In this document: positions 50,730 through 58,031 of the stretch, piece after piece
Layout: each line of letters opens with the position of its first letter
Numbering within the stretch: position 1 is the stretch's first letter
Assembly: GCA_963812475.1 (NCBI GenBank)
Contig: CAWEVI010000029.1
Location: forward strand, 310,001 to 374,000
Length of the DNA stretch: 64,000 bases
Direction of reading: 5' to 3'
From: JAMXLO01 sp963812475
GTDB lineage: Bacteria; Pseudomonadota; Alphaproteobacteria; Acetobacterales; Acetobacteraceae
Notes under the pieces: generated by a model
Database searches by the model: none
Seen by the model: the letters and a program-made list of their open reading frames with translations, nothing else
What the model was told of the DNA's origin: nothing
Program-made: the position numbers and the translations under genes

Positions 50730-51334
50730 CGCAGGTCGTCATGGCCGGGCGTGTCCCGGCCATCCGTCGCGTCACCGGTCCAGGTGGGGATGGCCGAGAC
50801 ATGCCCGGTCATGACGCGTGAGTCTGGTTCAGAGTGGATTTCGGCGGGCGGCTCGACCCTCAGTCGGCCGGCCACCACATCCACGTCCGGCACGCAGGCG
50901 CGCGTGAACGGCACCAGCAACGGCGGTGCACCGCCGCGGGTGATCTCCAGGCTGACACCGGCGCCGTAGTCATGCACCGCGCTCACCGTTCCGAGCGACG
51001 CGCCCGAGACATCGACCGCGGTCAGCCCGATCAGATCGACCAGATAGAATTCGTCCGCCTCCGGTTCCGGCAGCTGCTCCCGCTCGACATAGAGCCGCGT
51101 ATTCGTCAGCCGCTCGGCCGCGGCGCGATCGGCGACCTTCACCTCGGCACCACCGACGATCTCGGCGATCTCGGCCACCCCCGCACCGCGCGGCCGCACG
51201 ACGAAGCGCCGCCCCTTCGCATCCGAAAGCGGCCCGTAGACTGCCAGGTCCTCGGTGTAGGAGGTGACGCGCAACAGCCCGCGCACACCATGCGGCCGGC
51301 CGAGCACGCCCATCAGGATGCGGTTCTCCGGCAC
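50726..51334 (-). CDS. rimM: 16S rRNA-processing protein RimM
   Basis: A 202-residue ribosome maturation factor. MGVLGRPHGVRGLLRVTSYT opens the RimM N domain; EADEFYLVDLIGLTAVD and LLVPFTRACVPDVDVVAGRL are the PRC-barrel. The usual protein ends near RLRVEPP; here about 28 extra residues (SRVMTGHVSAIP and onward to GHDDLR) are encoded by a REP-like repeat pair, ending in the ATGA overlap with trmD. I start at GTG (VPENRILMG), seven bases after rpsP and with AGGCTGAGG close by; a longer start would overlap rpsP. Confidence 0.93.
   Translation of the reverse strand: MPENRILMGVLGRPHGVRGLLRVTSYTEDLAVYGPLSDAKGRRFVVRPRGAGVAEIAEIVGGAEVKVADRAAAERLTNTRLYVEREQLPEPEADEFYLVDLIGLTAVDVSGASLGTVSAVHDYGAGVSLEITRGGAPPLLVPFTRACVPDVDVVAGRLRVEPPAEIHSEPDSRVMTGHVSAIPTWTGDATDGRDTPGHDDLR
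50737..50764. repeat. REP-like palindrome in 3' end of rimM
   Basis: CGTCATGGCCGGGC-GTGT-CCCGGCCATC, of the same family as the copy at 2791 and the elements around the GIY-YIG gene. It lies in the rimM reading frame just before its stop and the trmD start, and pairs with an inverted copy at 50789-50816. Confidence 0.85.
50789..50816. repeat. Inverted second REP-like copy in rimM
   Basis: GATGGCCGAGAC, then ATGCCCGGTCATGACG, an imperfect inverse of the copy at 50737-50764 with a 24-base spacer. The head-to-head pair resembles a BIME-type arrangement. Confidence 0.75.
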
Positions 51335-51341
51335 CCAGGCC

Positions 51342-51686
51342 TCAGCCTGCCGCCGCCCCGGCAGCGGCCTTGGCACGCTCCTGGGCCTTCTTCTTCGGCG
51401 CCGACTTCACCGGCTGCTCATGCAGCGCGGGCATTGGCCCGAGCCCTGCCTTGCCGAGGAAGCGCGCGACGCGGTCGGTCGCCACGGCACCCTGTGACAC
51501 CCAATGCTGAATGCGCTCACCCTGCAGCCGGACGCGATCGTCGTGTTCCGCTGGCAGCATCGGATTGTAGCTGCCCAGTTTCTCGATGAAGCGCCCGTCG
51601 CGCGGGCTGCGGCTGTCCGCAACCACGATGTGGTAATAGGGACGCTTCTTCGCCCCGGCACGGGCAAGTCGGATCTTCAAACCCAT
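51342..51686 (-). CDS. rpsP: 30S ribosomal protein S16
   Basis: A 114-residue bS16. GLKIRLARAGAKKRPYYHIV and VADSRSPRDGRFIEKLGSYN are diagnostic. A Lys/Ala-rich C-terminal tail (APKKKAQERAKAAAGAAAG) extends the core, as in many alphaproteobacteria. It follows ffh by 19 bases and precedes rimM in the same operon. Confidence 0.97.
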   Translation of the reverse strand: MGLKIRLARAGAKKRPYYHIVVADSRSPRDGRFIEKLGSYNPMLPAEHDDRVRLQGERIQHWVSQGAVATDRVARFLGKAGLGPMPALHEQPVKSAPKKKAQERAKAAAGAAAG

Positions 51687-51705
51687 CGATCGGTATCTCC
51701 TTGGT

Positions 51706-53085
51706 TCAGTACGGCCGTCGGTTCGGTTGCATGCCCTTCGGCATCAGCGCGCCAAGCCCGTGACGCATCAGGCCCTTCTGCCCGAGCTTGTTCATCCGCT
51801 TCATCATCGTCGTCATGTCGTCGAACTGCTTCAGCAACCGGTTGACTTCCTGCACCGAAGTCCCCGATCCGGAGGCAATCCGCTTCTTGCGGCTCGCCTT
51901 GATGATGTCGGGCGCGCGGCGCTCCTTCGGCGTCATCGACGATATGATCGCCGACTGGCGCTTCAGGATCGCGGTATCCAAATTGGCATCCTCGAGCTGC
52001 GCCTTGATCTTCCCCACCCCAGGCAGCATGCCCAGGATGCCCGACAGGCTGCCCATCTTGCCGATCTGCCGGAGCTGGCTTGCGTAATCCTCGAGGTCAA
52101 ACTTCCCCCGCATCATCTTCGCGGTGAGTTTTTCCGCCTCTTCGCGATCGATCGTCTCGGCGGCGCGCTCGACAAGTCCGAGAATATCGCCCTGTCCCAG
52201 GATGCGGCCGGCGACGCGCTCGGGATGGAAGTCCTCCAGCGCGTCCTGCTTCTCGCCCACGCCGACCAGCTTGATCGGTGCCCCGGTGATCGCGCGCATC
52301 GACAGCGCCGCACCGCCGCGGGCATCGCCGTCCATCCGGGTCATCACGATGCCGGTGACGCCAACCGCCTCGTTGAACGCCTTGGCCGTGTTGACCGCGT
52401 CCTGGCCAGTCATCGCATCGACCACCAGCAGCGTCTCGGCAGGGCTGGTGGCGGCGCGCACCTGCCGCACCTCGTCCATCAGCGCTTCGTCGATCGACAA
52501 ACGTCCGGCGGTGTCCAGGATGACGATATCGAAGCCCTCGCGCCGTCCGGTGTCCATGGCGCGCTGGGCGATCTGCACGGGTGTCTGGCCGGCGACGATG
52601 GGCAGGCTGGGGACCTGCGCCTGTTCGGCAAGCTGTGCAAGCTGAAGCTGTGCGGCAGGGCGCTGGGTGTCCAGGCTGGCCAGCAGCACGCGACGGCGCA
52701 GCCGCTCGCGTATCCGCAGCGCGAGTTTTCCCGACGTCGTGGTCTTGCCGGAGCCCTGCAGGCCGACCATCAGAATGGGGATCGGCGCCGGCGCGTTCAG
52801 GTTCAGCGGGACGGCGCCCTCGCCGCCGAGCGCCTCGACCATCACGTCGTTGACGATCTTGACCACCTGCTGGCCGGGCGTGACCGAGGACAGCACCTCC
52901 GATCCCACCGCGCGTTCCCGCACCTTGGCGATGAAGTCGCGCACCACGGGAAGCGCCACATCGGCGTCCAGCAGGGCGAGGCGGACCTCACGCAGCGCCT
53001 CGGTGACATCGGCCTCGGACAGCGCGCCGCGGCCGCGCAGGCGATCGAATACGCCGGTCAGCTTGTCGGACAGTGCTTCGAACAC
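51706..53085 (-). CDS. ffh: Signal recognition particle protein Ffh
   Basis: A 459-residue SRP54 GTPase. The N domain starts FEALSDKLTGVFDRLRGRGA; the G domain shows ILMVGLQGSGKTTTSGKLAL (Walker A), DTQRPAA, DIVILDTAGRL and GVGEKQDAL; the M domain contains the Met-rich FEDYASQLRQIGKMGSL-like helix and KRIASGSGTSVQEVNRLLKQF (RNA-binding SGSG). It targets nascent membrane proteins with 4.5S RNA. I use GTG (VFEALSDKL) as start with GGAG ahead; eight further codons upstream to an ATG are possible. It heads the ribosomal operon. Confidence 0.96.
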   Translation of the reverse strand: MFEALSDKLTGVFDRLRGRGALSEADVTEALREVRLALLDADVALPVVRDFIAKVRERAVGSEVLSSVTPGQQVVKIVNDVMVEALGGEGAVPLNLNAPAPIPILMVGLQGSGKTTTSGKLALRIRERLRRRVLLASLDTQRPAAQLQLAQLAEQAQVPSLPIVAGQTPVQIAQRAMDTGRREGFDIVILDTAGRLSIDEALMDEVRQVRAATSPAETLLVVDAMTGQDAVNTAKAFNEAVGVTGIVMTRMDGDARGGAALSMRAITGAPIKLVGVGEKQDALEDFHPERVAGRILGQGDILGLVERAAETIDREEAEKLTAKMMRGKFDLEDYASQLRQIGKMGSLSGILGMLPGVGKIKAQLEDANLDTAILKRQSAIISSMTPKERRAPDIIKASRKKRIASGSGTSVQEVNRLLKQFDDMTTMMKRMNKLGQKGLMRHGLGALMPKGMQPNRRPY

Positions 53086-53267
53086 GGGCGAAATATCTCC
53101 AACGGCCAAAGCGCCGCTGCGCGAACCCTCGCGGAGCGGCGGAGCCCCCGCGCCGGGCGGGGACCGGGTGGTGTTACGTTACCCGGATGGGCGGGGTTAT
53201 GGGAGCGGGGGTGGGGGTAGTCAAGGTGGGCGTCTCCACCCTGCGTCTACTGTGGTAAACTGTTTTG

Positions 53268-53536
53268 ATGGCTCGGGTGCGGATCAACGATCCGACGCTT
53301 ACCCGCTTCCGCCAGGCGCTCGGCAGGCTGTAAGGCAATCGCCTGGAGCGGGTGGTGCCGTGTTCCTGCGCGATATGGATGACCGTGGGGCAGAGCTTTG
53401 GCGGCTCGCCGATCTGAGCAGCAGCCTCGTCGATGAAACCGGCGACGTTGTGTATGCCATGCCCTACCGCGCCGGTGCCTACAACGAGCGCACGCCGTTG
53501 ATCCGGGAGATCAGGCGAGAGGGGGTTGACCTCTGA
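53268..53536 (+). pseudogene. Degenerate MNT-type nucleotidyltransferase antitoxin-like gene
   Basis: A decayed minimal nucleotidyltransferase gene. The start reads MARVRINDPTLTRFRQALGR, but a TAA replaces the usual Tyr codon (LYGN expected, L-stop-GN found). After GNRLERVV the frame jumps to VFLRDMDDRGAELWRLADLS, and the stretch with the catalytic GSRARG and DxD is absent, apparently deleted (about 50 bases). The remainder (VYAMPYRAGAYNERTPLIRE, then IRREGVDL) is well preserved. MNT proteins pair with HEPN ribonuclease toxins, and a HEPN remnant overlaps its end. Confidence 0.8.
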
Positions 53537-53781
53537 CGCCGGAAACTGCCGCCCACATCGACAAGTCCAACAAGCTGCTCGGCGAAGCGGGCATTTTGCT
53601 GGGCATGAAGCTCTACGATGCGGCGGGGCGCGACGCCTATCATTGCCGATTACGAGACCGGCCCAATTCCGAGATCTCGCCCGAGCGCGCTGCGGAAGCG
53701 GTCACGATAGCCCGGCGCTTCGTCAGCAAGATGATCGAGTTGATCGAAACTGGTACTCAAGGGGAGCAATCTTTCGCCTGA
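53533..53781 (+). pseudogene. Degenerate HEPN-domain toxin-like gene
   Basis: A decayed HEPN gene overlapping the end of the MNT remnant. It begins LTPETAAHIDKSNKLLGEAG and ILLGMKLYDAAGRDAY, as in intact HEPN partners, then skips the central helices that include the RNase RxxxxxH motif, re-entering at ADYETGP in a shifted frame and finishing as EISPERAAEAVTIARRFVSK. No standard start codon precedes it. The two remnants are together a dead MNT/HEPN toxin-antitoxin module; products would be inactive. Confidence 0.78.
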
Positions 53782-53840
53782 TCCTCCCACCTTACCGGCG
53801 CGGGCGGTGAGGGTAGTTCGCCTGCCCCGCCGGTGGGGAA

Positions 53841-54398
53841 TCATTGGGAGGCGGGTGCCGCCTGGCGGCGCAGCCGTTCGACTTTCGCCATCGCGGCCGG
53901 GCCTGGCCACTCCTCGACGAGCCATTGGGGTAGCGGTTCGTCCGCGCTGCTCAGCGGCAGCACTTCGTCCTCGTCGCCCCGGCCGTTCGGAAACAACTCC
54001 AGCGCCCGCGGCATCTCAAAATAGATTTCCAGGCCATTGCCGTCGGGATCGCCGAAATAGATGCTGCGCTGGCAGACATGGTCGGCGGCACGCTGAATCT
54101 CGACGCCGCTTTTGAGCAAGTGGACGTAGGCTTCGCGCAACGCCGCATAGCTCGCAACCTTGAACGCGATATGCGCGAGTCCGAGCTGTCCGCGCTGCGG
54201 CCTTGGCGCATCTTGCGGTGTGGGGTGCTGTGCGATGTCGAGTGTATGAAAGCCGTCGCCCAGAGTCATGAACACACCGCCGTGCTCGGGGTCCTGCTCG
54301 GCGATGCGAAACCCGAGCACGTCACGATAGAATCGCTTCGACGCTTCCTCGTCGATGACCCGCAACAGCACGTGGCCGATACCGCTCAGGTTGATCAT
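53841..54398 (-). CDS. VOC/glyoxalase family protein
   Basis: A 185-residue VOC-fold metalloprotein with two beta-alpha-beta modules: LSGIGHVLLRVIDEEASKRF and FYRDVLGFRIAE (first), then GLAHIAFKVASYAALREAYV and CQRSIYFGDPDGNGLEIYFE (second). Candidate metal ligands are His in GHVLLRV and HIAFKV and Glu in LEIYFE. This pattern is typical of extradiol-dioxygenase-like or glyoxalase-like enzymes. I start at the ATG with AGGGGAAG upstream; a longer reading adds ten residues. Monocistronic; function open. Confidence 0.87.
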   Translation of the reverse strand: MINLSGIGHVLLRVIDEEASKRFYRDVLGFRIAEQDPEHGGVFMTLGDGFHTLDIAQHPTPQDAPRPQRGQLGLAHIAFKVASYAALREAYVHLLKSGVEIQRAADHVCQRSIYFGDPDGNGLEIYFEMPRALELFPNGRGDEDEVLPLSSADEPLPQWLVEEWPGPAAMAKVERLRRQAAPASQ

Positions 54399-54650
54399 CT
54401 CGGACTTCCCCTTGTCGCACGGGCACACATTAGCTTAGCAACGCGGCGTGACATAGCGATCATCCGAAGCGGCTGTGCTCGCCGCATCTGCGTCATTCGC
54501 GGGCGACGAGCGGCTTCCGGAAAGCGGGCACTTGGCCGACCTAGGCGGCTGCGATTGAGTGCGCGAGGTCGCCCGCATTCCGGTGTATAAATCAAACAAG
54601 ACGCACGGAACCTAGACACTGAAAATAAGCTGCTTTTGCGTGGTATATCC

Positions 54651-54780
54651 CGGGACAACTCGTCTGGAGTTTCAACGCGTTGCTCTGGACCTGTGAGCCA
54701 CACACCGCAATGACCGACCGCCTCGCACTATTCGCGTTCATTCGCGGCCATTTGCGTTCATCTGCGTTACCACTTTCTTG
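54651..54780. repeat. Truncated GxxExxY element (tail plus terminal repeat)
   Basis: About 130 bases closely matching 55188-55318: they encode the last residues of a GxxExxY protein (RLEFQRVALDL) and continue through a copy of its 39-base terminal repeat (54730-54768). The rest of this copy is missing. It stands immediately before the complete element. Confidence 0.82.
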
Positions 54781-54822
54781 ACCCAACCCGTTGCAATTGT
54801 GCGGCGTGGGAAAGGAAGATTT

Positions 54823-54861
54823 AACGCGAATAAACGCAAATGGCCGCCGATGAACGCGAAT
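54823..54861 (+). repeat. 39-base left terminal inverted repeat of GxxExxY element
   Basis: AACGCGAATAAACGCAAATG, then GCCGCCGATGAACGCGAAT. It is an inverted match (3 mismatches in 39) to 55267-55305 and contains the ATG used as the start of the GxxExxY gene. Its own sequence is built of AACGC(A/G)AAT units. Confidence 0.88.
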
Positions 54862-55233
54862 AGGCCGGAGCTGGACGCGATATCAAACCGCATCATCGGC
54901 TGCGCCTTCACGGTGGCGAATGCACTCGGCAGCGGGTTCCTGGAAAAGGTCTACGAAAACGCGCTGGCAGTGGAGCTGCGCATGGCCGGCCTCGCCGTCG
55001 AACAGCAGCGCGGAATCACGGTCACCTACAAAGGCACCTTGGTGGGTGAATATTTCGTAGATCTCCTGGTCGAAAACGCCGTCCTCATCGAATTGAAAAC
55101 CGTGCGAACGCTCGACCGCGCGCATCGCGCGCAATGCATCAATTACCTCCGGGCGACCGGAACCCACCTGTGCCTGCTGCTTAATTTCGGGACACCTCGC
55201 CTGGAGTTTCAACGCGTTGTCCTGGACCTGTGA
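54850..55233 (+). CDS. GxxExxY protein (PD-(D/E)XK_3-type nuclease-like)
   Basis: A 127-residue GxxExxY family protein. The family name motif is visible in GSGFLEKVYENALAVELRMA (G-F-L-E-K-V-Y); GLAVEQQRGITVTYKGTLVG and YFVDLLVENAVLIELKTVRT give the PD-(D/E)XK-like core with D...E-x-K. NYLRATGTHLCLLLNFG, then RLEFQRVVLDL completes it. Function is unproven; the nuclease fold is inferred. The gene is bounded by 39-base inverted repeats, and the upstream DNA carries a truncated copy of the same unit, indicating an element that spreads or duplicates. Confidence 0.9.
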   Translation: MNANRPELDAISNRIIGCAFTVANALGSGFLEKVYENALAVELRMAGLAVEQQRGITVTYKGTLVGEYFVDLLVENAVLIELKTVRTLDRAHRAQCINYLRATGTHLCLLLNFGTPRLEFQRVVLDL

Positions 55234-55318
55234 GCCCCGCACCGCACCAGCCGACCGCCCCGCACCATTCGCGTTCATCCGCGGCCATTTGCGTTCATTT
55301 GCGTTACCATCTTTCTTC
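55188..55318. repeat. Right end of GxxExxY element, direct copy of 54651-54780
   Basis: Holds the last codons of the GxxExxY gene, the spacer and the right 39-base terminal inverted repeat (55267-55305). It is a direct repeat of 54651-54780. It abuts the stop codon of the reverse-strand membrane-protein gene. Confidence 0.85.
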
Positions 55319-56165
55319 ATCCACTCCCTTCCGCCCTCGCCCGGCCGCGCCGGCGCAACTGCCGCAGCGACAGTGCATGCAGCAGGATCGACATTGGCAC
55401 CACGAAAGCCGGCGTCAGCACATTCGGATAAGCGCCGGCGCCAATGCTCGGTACAATCGGAACAATCAACTGGAGCGGGCCAGGCGAGGTGATCACCCCC
55501 AAGGTAATCGCGACAGCGAAGTCCGCCAGGCCAAAGATGTTCCAGACGATCGCCGCCCTCCGGCCCTCAGCCGTGCCGGTCGCCACGGCGATCGCCGCCG
55601 GCACGGCGAACAGGCCGGTCAGCACATCGCCGATCCCTGCCGGCAACCCGAACACGCCGGGCACCAGCCCACGCAGCGCGCCAGCGAGAAAGACGCTGCC
55701 GAAGACCCGGTAAACCTGAAGAGCGATCAGCCAGGTCGCCGGCAGCGCATCGAGCACCTGCCCCACCCGCTTCGACAGCAGCAACAGCGGCGCGCCGATG
55801 ATCACCGGCAGGACGATCGCCAAAGGCAGCAACGGCAACGGCGAGGCGCCCGCGCGGAAGACGCCGTTGATGGCCGCGCTCCAGGCGGCGGCGGCCCACA
55901 GCGTGAATGGGACCATGACCGCCAGCCAGGTCGTGCGGCGTTGTCCCAGCGCCAGGGCGGTGCTTTCGAGGCCGAGCCACAAGCCGAGCGCGATAAGTCC
56001 GTAGGTCATCAGCCGGGCGGCCGTGGCCGGAACGCCGCTGCCGGTAATCGCCGGCTGCCAATAGATCAACAGCGTCCACAGCGCCGTGACCGGGACGATC
56101 CAGAGCAGGCTGCGCAAAGCGGGGTGCGGCGGGACGATACCAGCGGGAACAGCGGCGGTGGTCAT
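55317..56165 (-). CDS. Multi-spanning membrane protein of unknown function
   Basis: A 282-residue integral membrane protein with about seven or eight hydrophobic helices (LLWIVPVTALWTLLIYWQ, TYGLIALGLWLGLESTALAL, LLPLAIVLPVIIGAPLLLLS, VYRVFGSVFLAGALRGLV and GVFGLPAGIGDVLTGLFAVP among them). Loop GQRRTTWLAV separates early helices. No transporter signature is recognisable. The ATG at MTTAAVPAGIV is used rather than a longer in-frame start that would overlap the operator-like palindrome. It is divergent from an HxlR regulator, which probably controls it. Confidence 0.75.
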   Translation of the reverse strand: MTTAAVPAGIVPPHPALRSLLWIVPVTALWTLLIYWQPAITGSGVPATAARLMTYGLIALGLWLGLESTALALGQRRTTWLAVMVPFTLWAAAAWSAAINGVFRAGASPLPLLPLAIVLPVIIGAPLLLLSKRVGQVLDALPATWLIALQVYRVFGSVFLAGALRGLVPGVFGLPAGIGDVLTGLFAVPAAIAVATGTAEGRRAAIVWNIFGLADFAVAITLGVITSPGPLQLIVPIVPSIGAGAYPNVLTPAFVVPMSILLHALSLRQLRRRGRARAEGSG

Positions 56166-56188
56166 CAGCGGTCCTCCCAGGTCAGTCC

Positions 56189-56228
56189 TTGGATAATAGC
56201 AACTCCATAATAAGGAGTCACTATCCAA
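56189..56228. promoter_or_regulatory. HxlR operator-like nested palindromes
   Basis: TTGGATA-N26-TATCCAA encloses an inner ACTCC-N7-GGAGT in the 92-base spacer between the divergent membrane-protein and HxlR genes. The dense dyad symmetry in such a small spacer suits an HxlR dimer site that represses both promoters. Confidence 0.55.
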
Positions 56229-56257
56229 ATTCTCGTGAGACCGCTACCGTTGCAGCC

Positions 56258-56605
56258 ATGACCACCGACCCACCCATTGAAGGGGCGAACTTGTGCCCGA
56301 TTGCGCGCACGCTCGACATCGTCGGCGATAGCTGGACGATCCTTATCCTGCGCGACCTGGTAGTAATGGGCGGAGCGCGCAAATTTCAGGATTTCGAGCG
56401 CTCGTTGAAGGGGATCAGCCCGACGACACTGTCCGCCCGGCTGAAGCGACTCGAAGAGGCCGGAATCGTCGAACGGCGCTTCTACGAACAGCATCCGCCT
56501 CGCGCGGAATACCTGCTGACCGACCGAGGCAAGGACCTTCGCCCGGTGCTCAAAGCGCTCCTGGAATGGGGCCAGCGTTACACGACATACAAGCCGGCCA
56601 GTTAG
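56258..56605 (+). CDS. HxlR family winged-helix transcriptional regulator
   Basis: A 115-residue HxlR regulator. CPIARTLDIVGDSWTILILR carries the Cys-Pro-x-x and DSWT-type helix of this redox/aldehyde-sensing family; RKFQDFERSLKGISPTTLSA and RLKRLEEAGIVERRFYEQHP form the winged helix; AEYLLTDRGKDLRPVLKALL closes it. The Cys near residue 13 is a potential sensor. Start chosen at MTTDPPIEG; an upstream in-frame start would run through the operator-like palindrome. It likely regulates itself and the divergent membrane protein. Confidence 0.9.
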   Translation: MTTDPPIEGANLCPIARTLDIVGDSWTILILRDLVVMGGARKFQDFERSLKGISPTTLSARLKRLEEAGIVERRFYEQHPPRAEYLLTDRGKDLRPVLKALLEWGQRYTTYKPAS

Positions 56606-56944
56606 TGACATTCACAGATCTTGAAAGTAAACCTTACAGTCACCGCCTCCCGGCCCACGTCGGAATCGACCGCCACTGAACACCGGGCCCACCCTTCCAG
56701 TTTCTCCCCAAGCCATCTACCGCGCCATCGTGGCCGACCTCGCCGTGTCTCATTGAAAGGGCAATGAGGCTCGTGTGAGAGGCTGCAAACGCAGAGGGCT
56801 ACCCACCAGGCGGCCGCGCAGTGCCCCACAGCAGCGCTTTCAGTCTAGCCATTCAGTGCTGGCGGATTGCGGCGCGACGGTGGCCAACCGGAACGGTTCC
56901 GCTCCGGTGGACGCCGATTGTCGGGGCTTGGAACAAGCGCGGCG
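56606..56944. other. Gene-free region
   Basis: About 340 bases between the HxlR gene and the end of the orphan response-regulator gene. Small readings occur on both strands but none has a ribosome-binding site or a plausible product. No terminator hairpin with a T-tract is evident. Confidence 0.5.
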
Positions 56945-57664
56945 TCATACCGCGGCGGGGGCGCCCATGACCGGATTGAGGCGATAGCCGCCGCCTTCGG
57001 AAACCAACAGAACCGGCTTCCTTGGATTGGGCTCCATTTTCTGGCGCAGGCGGTAAATGTGCGTCTCCAGCGTGTGGGTGGTCGCGGCTGAGTTGCGGCC
57101 CCAGACTTCGTGCGAGAGGTCGTCGCGCGTTGCGGCGCGGTCGTCCGACAGGTGAAGGGCCCGGAGCAATGCGGCCTCCCTTCTGGTCAGTACAATGCGC
57201 CGGTTCCGGACCGGGTCTTGCAGCAGCATCTTGCCAGGCTGAAACGTGTAAGGACCAACCGAAAAGATCGCCGAGTCGCTGCTGTCGAATATCCGCAACT
57301 GCGCGCGCAGCCGTGCCAGCAATTCGTTCAAGCGGAATGGCTTGGCAACGTAGTCATTGGCGCCGAGGTCAAGGCCGCGAACGATATCAGCCTCGCCATT
57401 TCGGCCGGTCAGCATGATGACCGGCATCTTGTGCCCCTGCCGCCGGAGCCTGGCACAGAAATCGCGTCCGTCGCCGTCTGGCATGCCGATGTCGAGCAAT
57501 ACCGCGTCCAGGCGCTGTTCTGGATCGTCGATGATCTTGTCGGCCTCAACGAGCGTCCTCGCGACGATGATGGCAAACCCATGCTGACCGGCGAGATAGT
57601 CCACCAACATCTCGCGGACCGCAGCGTGATCTTCGACGAGCAAAACACTTCGCTTGGTCGACAT
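56945..57664 (-). CDS. Orphan OmpR-family response regulator
   Basis: A 239-residue two-component regulator without an adjacent kinase. The receiver domain has VLLVEDHAAVREMLVDYLAG (acidic pair E-D), phosphoacceptor Asp in AVLLDIGMPDGDG, Thr in VIMLTGRNG and Lys in VAKPFRLNE. The C-terminal winged helix reads RRIVLTRREAALLRALHLSD and ETHIYRLRQKMEPNPRKPVL, ending VSEGGGYRLNP. Its promoter lies in an unusually AT-rich upstream region with inverted repeats, pointing to specific control. Confidence 0.9.
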   Translation of the reverse strand: MSTKRSVLLVEDHAAVREMLVDYLAGQHGFAIIVARTLVEADKIIDDPEQRLDAVLLDIGMPDGDGRDFCARLRRQGHKMPVIMLTGRNGEADIVRGLDLGANDYVAKPFRLNELLARLRAQLRIFDSSDSAIFSVGPYTFQPGKMLLQDPVRNRRIVLTRREAALLRALHLSDDRAATRDDLSHEVWGRNSAATTHTLETHIYRLRQKMEPNPRKPVLLVSEGGGYRLNPVMGAPAAV

Positions 57665-58031
57665 TTTTGAAGCCCCCTAAGCCAGGCCGCCCTACCGCTG
57701 GATCGGCAAACCAGGGCGGGAAACGGTTTTATAACGCCACAAGACTGTTTAATGATACCAACGAGCGGGTCAATACCAATCGTTACCGAAACAGGTAATG
57801 TAACTTCAAGTTTACGTGAGAGGGGAATAACCGCAGATTAGCGGTTGTATATTGCAGCCGCTTCATGCGCCGGGAACATGCAACCCGATTGAGCGCAACC
57901 GCACGTCGAAAAATTCGGAAAAGACTCAATGCATTCGGCAACGCCGTTCGGCGGCCGCCCGATAGGCTCGCGCCATCAAACGCACTGAGGGCTTGGCGCG
58001 TGTCTCGCTGCCAGTGAAGCCACTGCCACAG
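57665..58031. other. AT-rich regulatory region upstream of orphan response regulator
   Basis: About 367 bases with locally low GC. Contains TTACC-N6-GGTAA (57783-57798) and AACCGC-AGATTA-GCGGTT (57829-57846), both inverted repeats ahead of the reverse-strand response-regulator gene. No gene is seen. The rest towards the QueD-family gene end is ordinary GC-rich DNA. Confidence 0.5.

Noticed and set aside
51727..53220. A plus-strand open reading of nearly 500 codons
   Set aside because: Antisense to ffh; composition is His/Leu/Arg-rich with no family match.
54778..55233. A longer GxxExxY protein starting from TTG at 54778
   Set aside because: The extra 24 residues come mainly from the left terminal repeat (NANKRKWPPMNAN) and no ribosome-binding site supports the TTG; family similarity begins after the inner ATG.
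57783..57846. Riboswitch upstream of the orphan response regulator
   Set aside because: Two short inverted repeats are present but no known riboswitch core is recognisable; listed only as possible operator elements.
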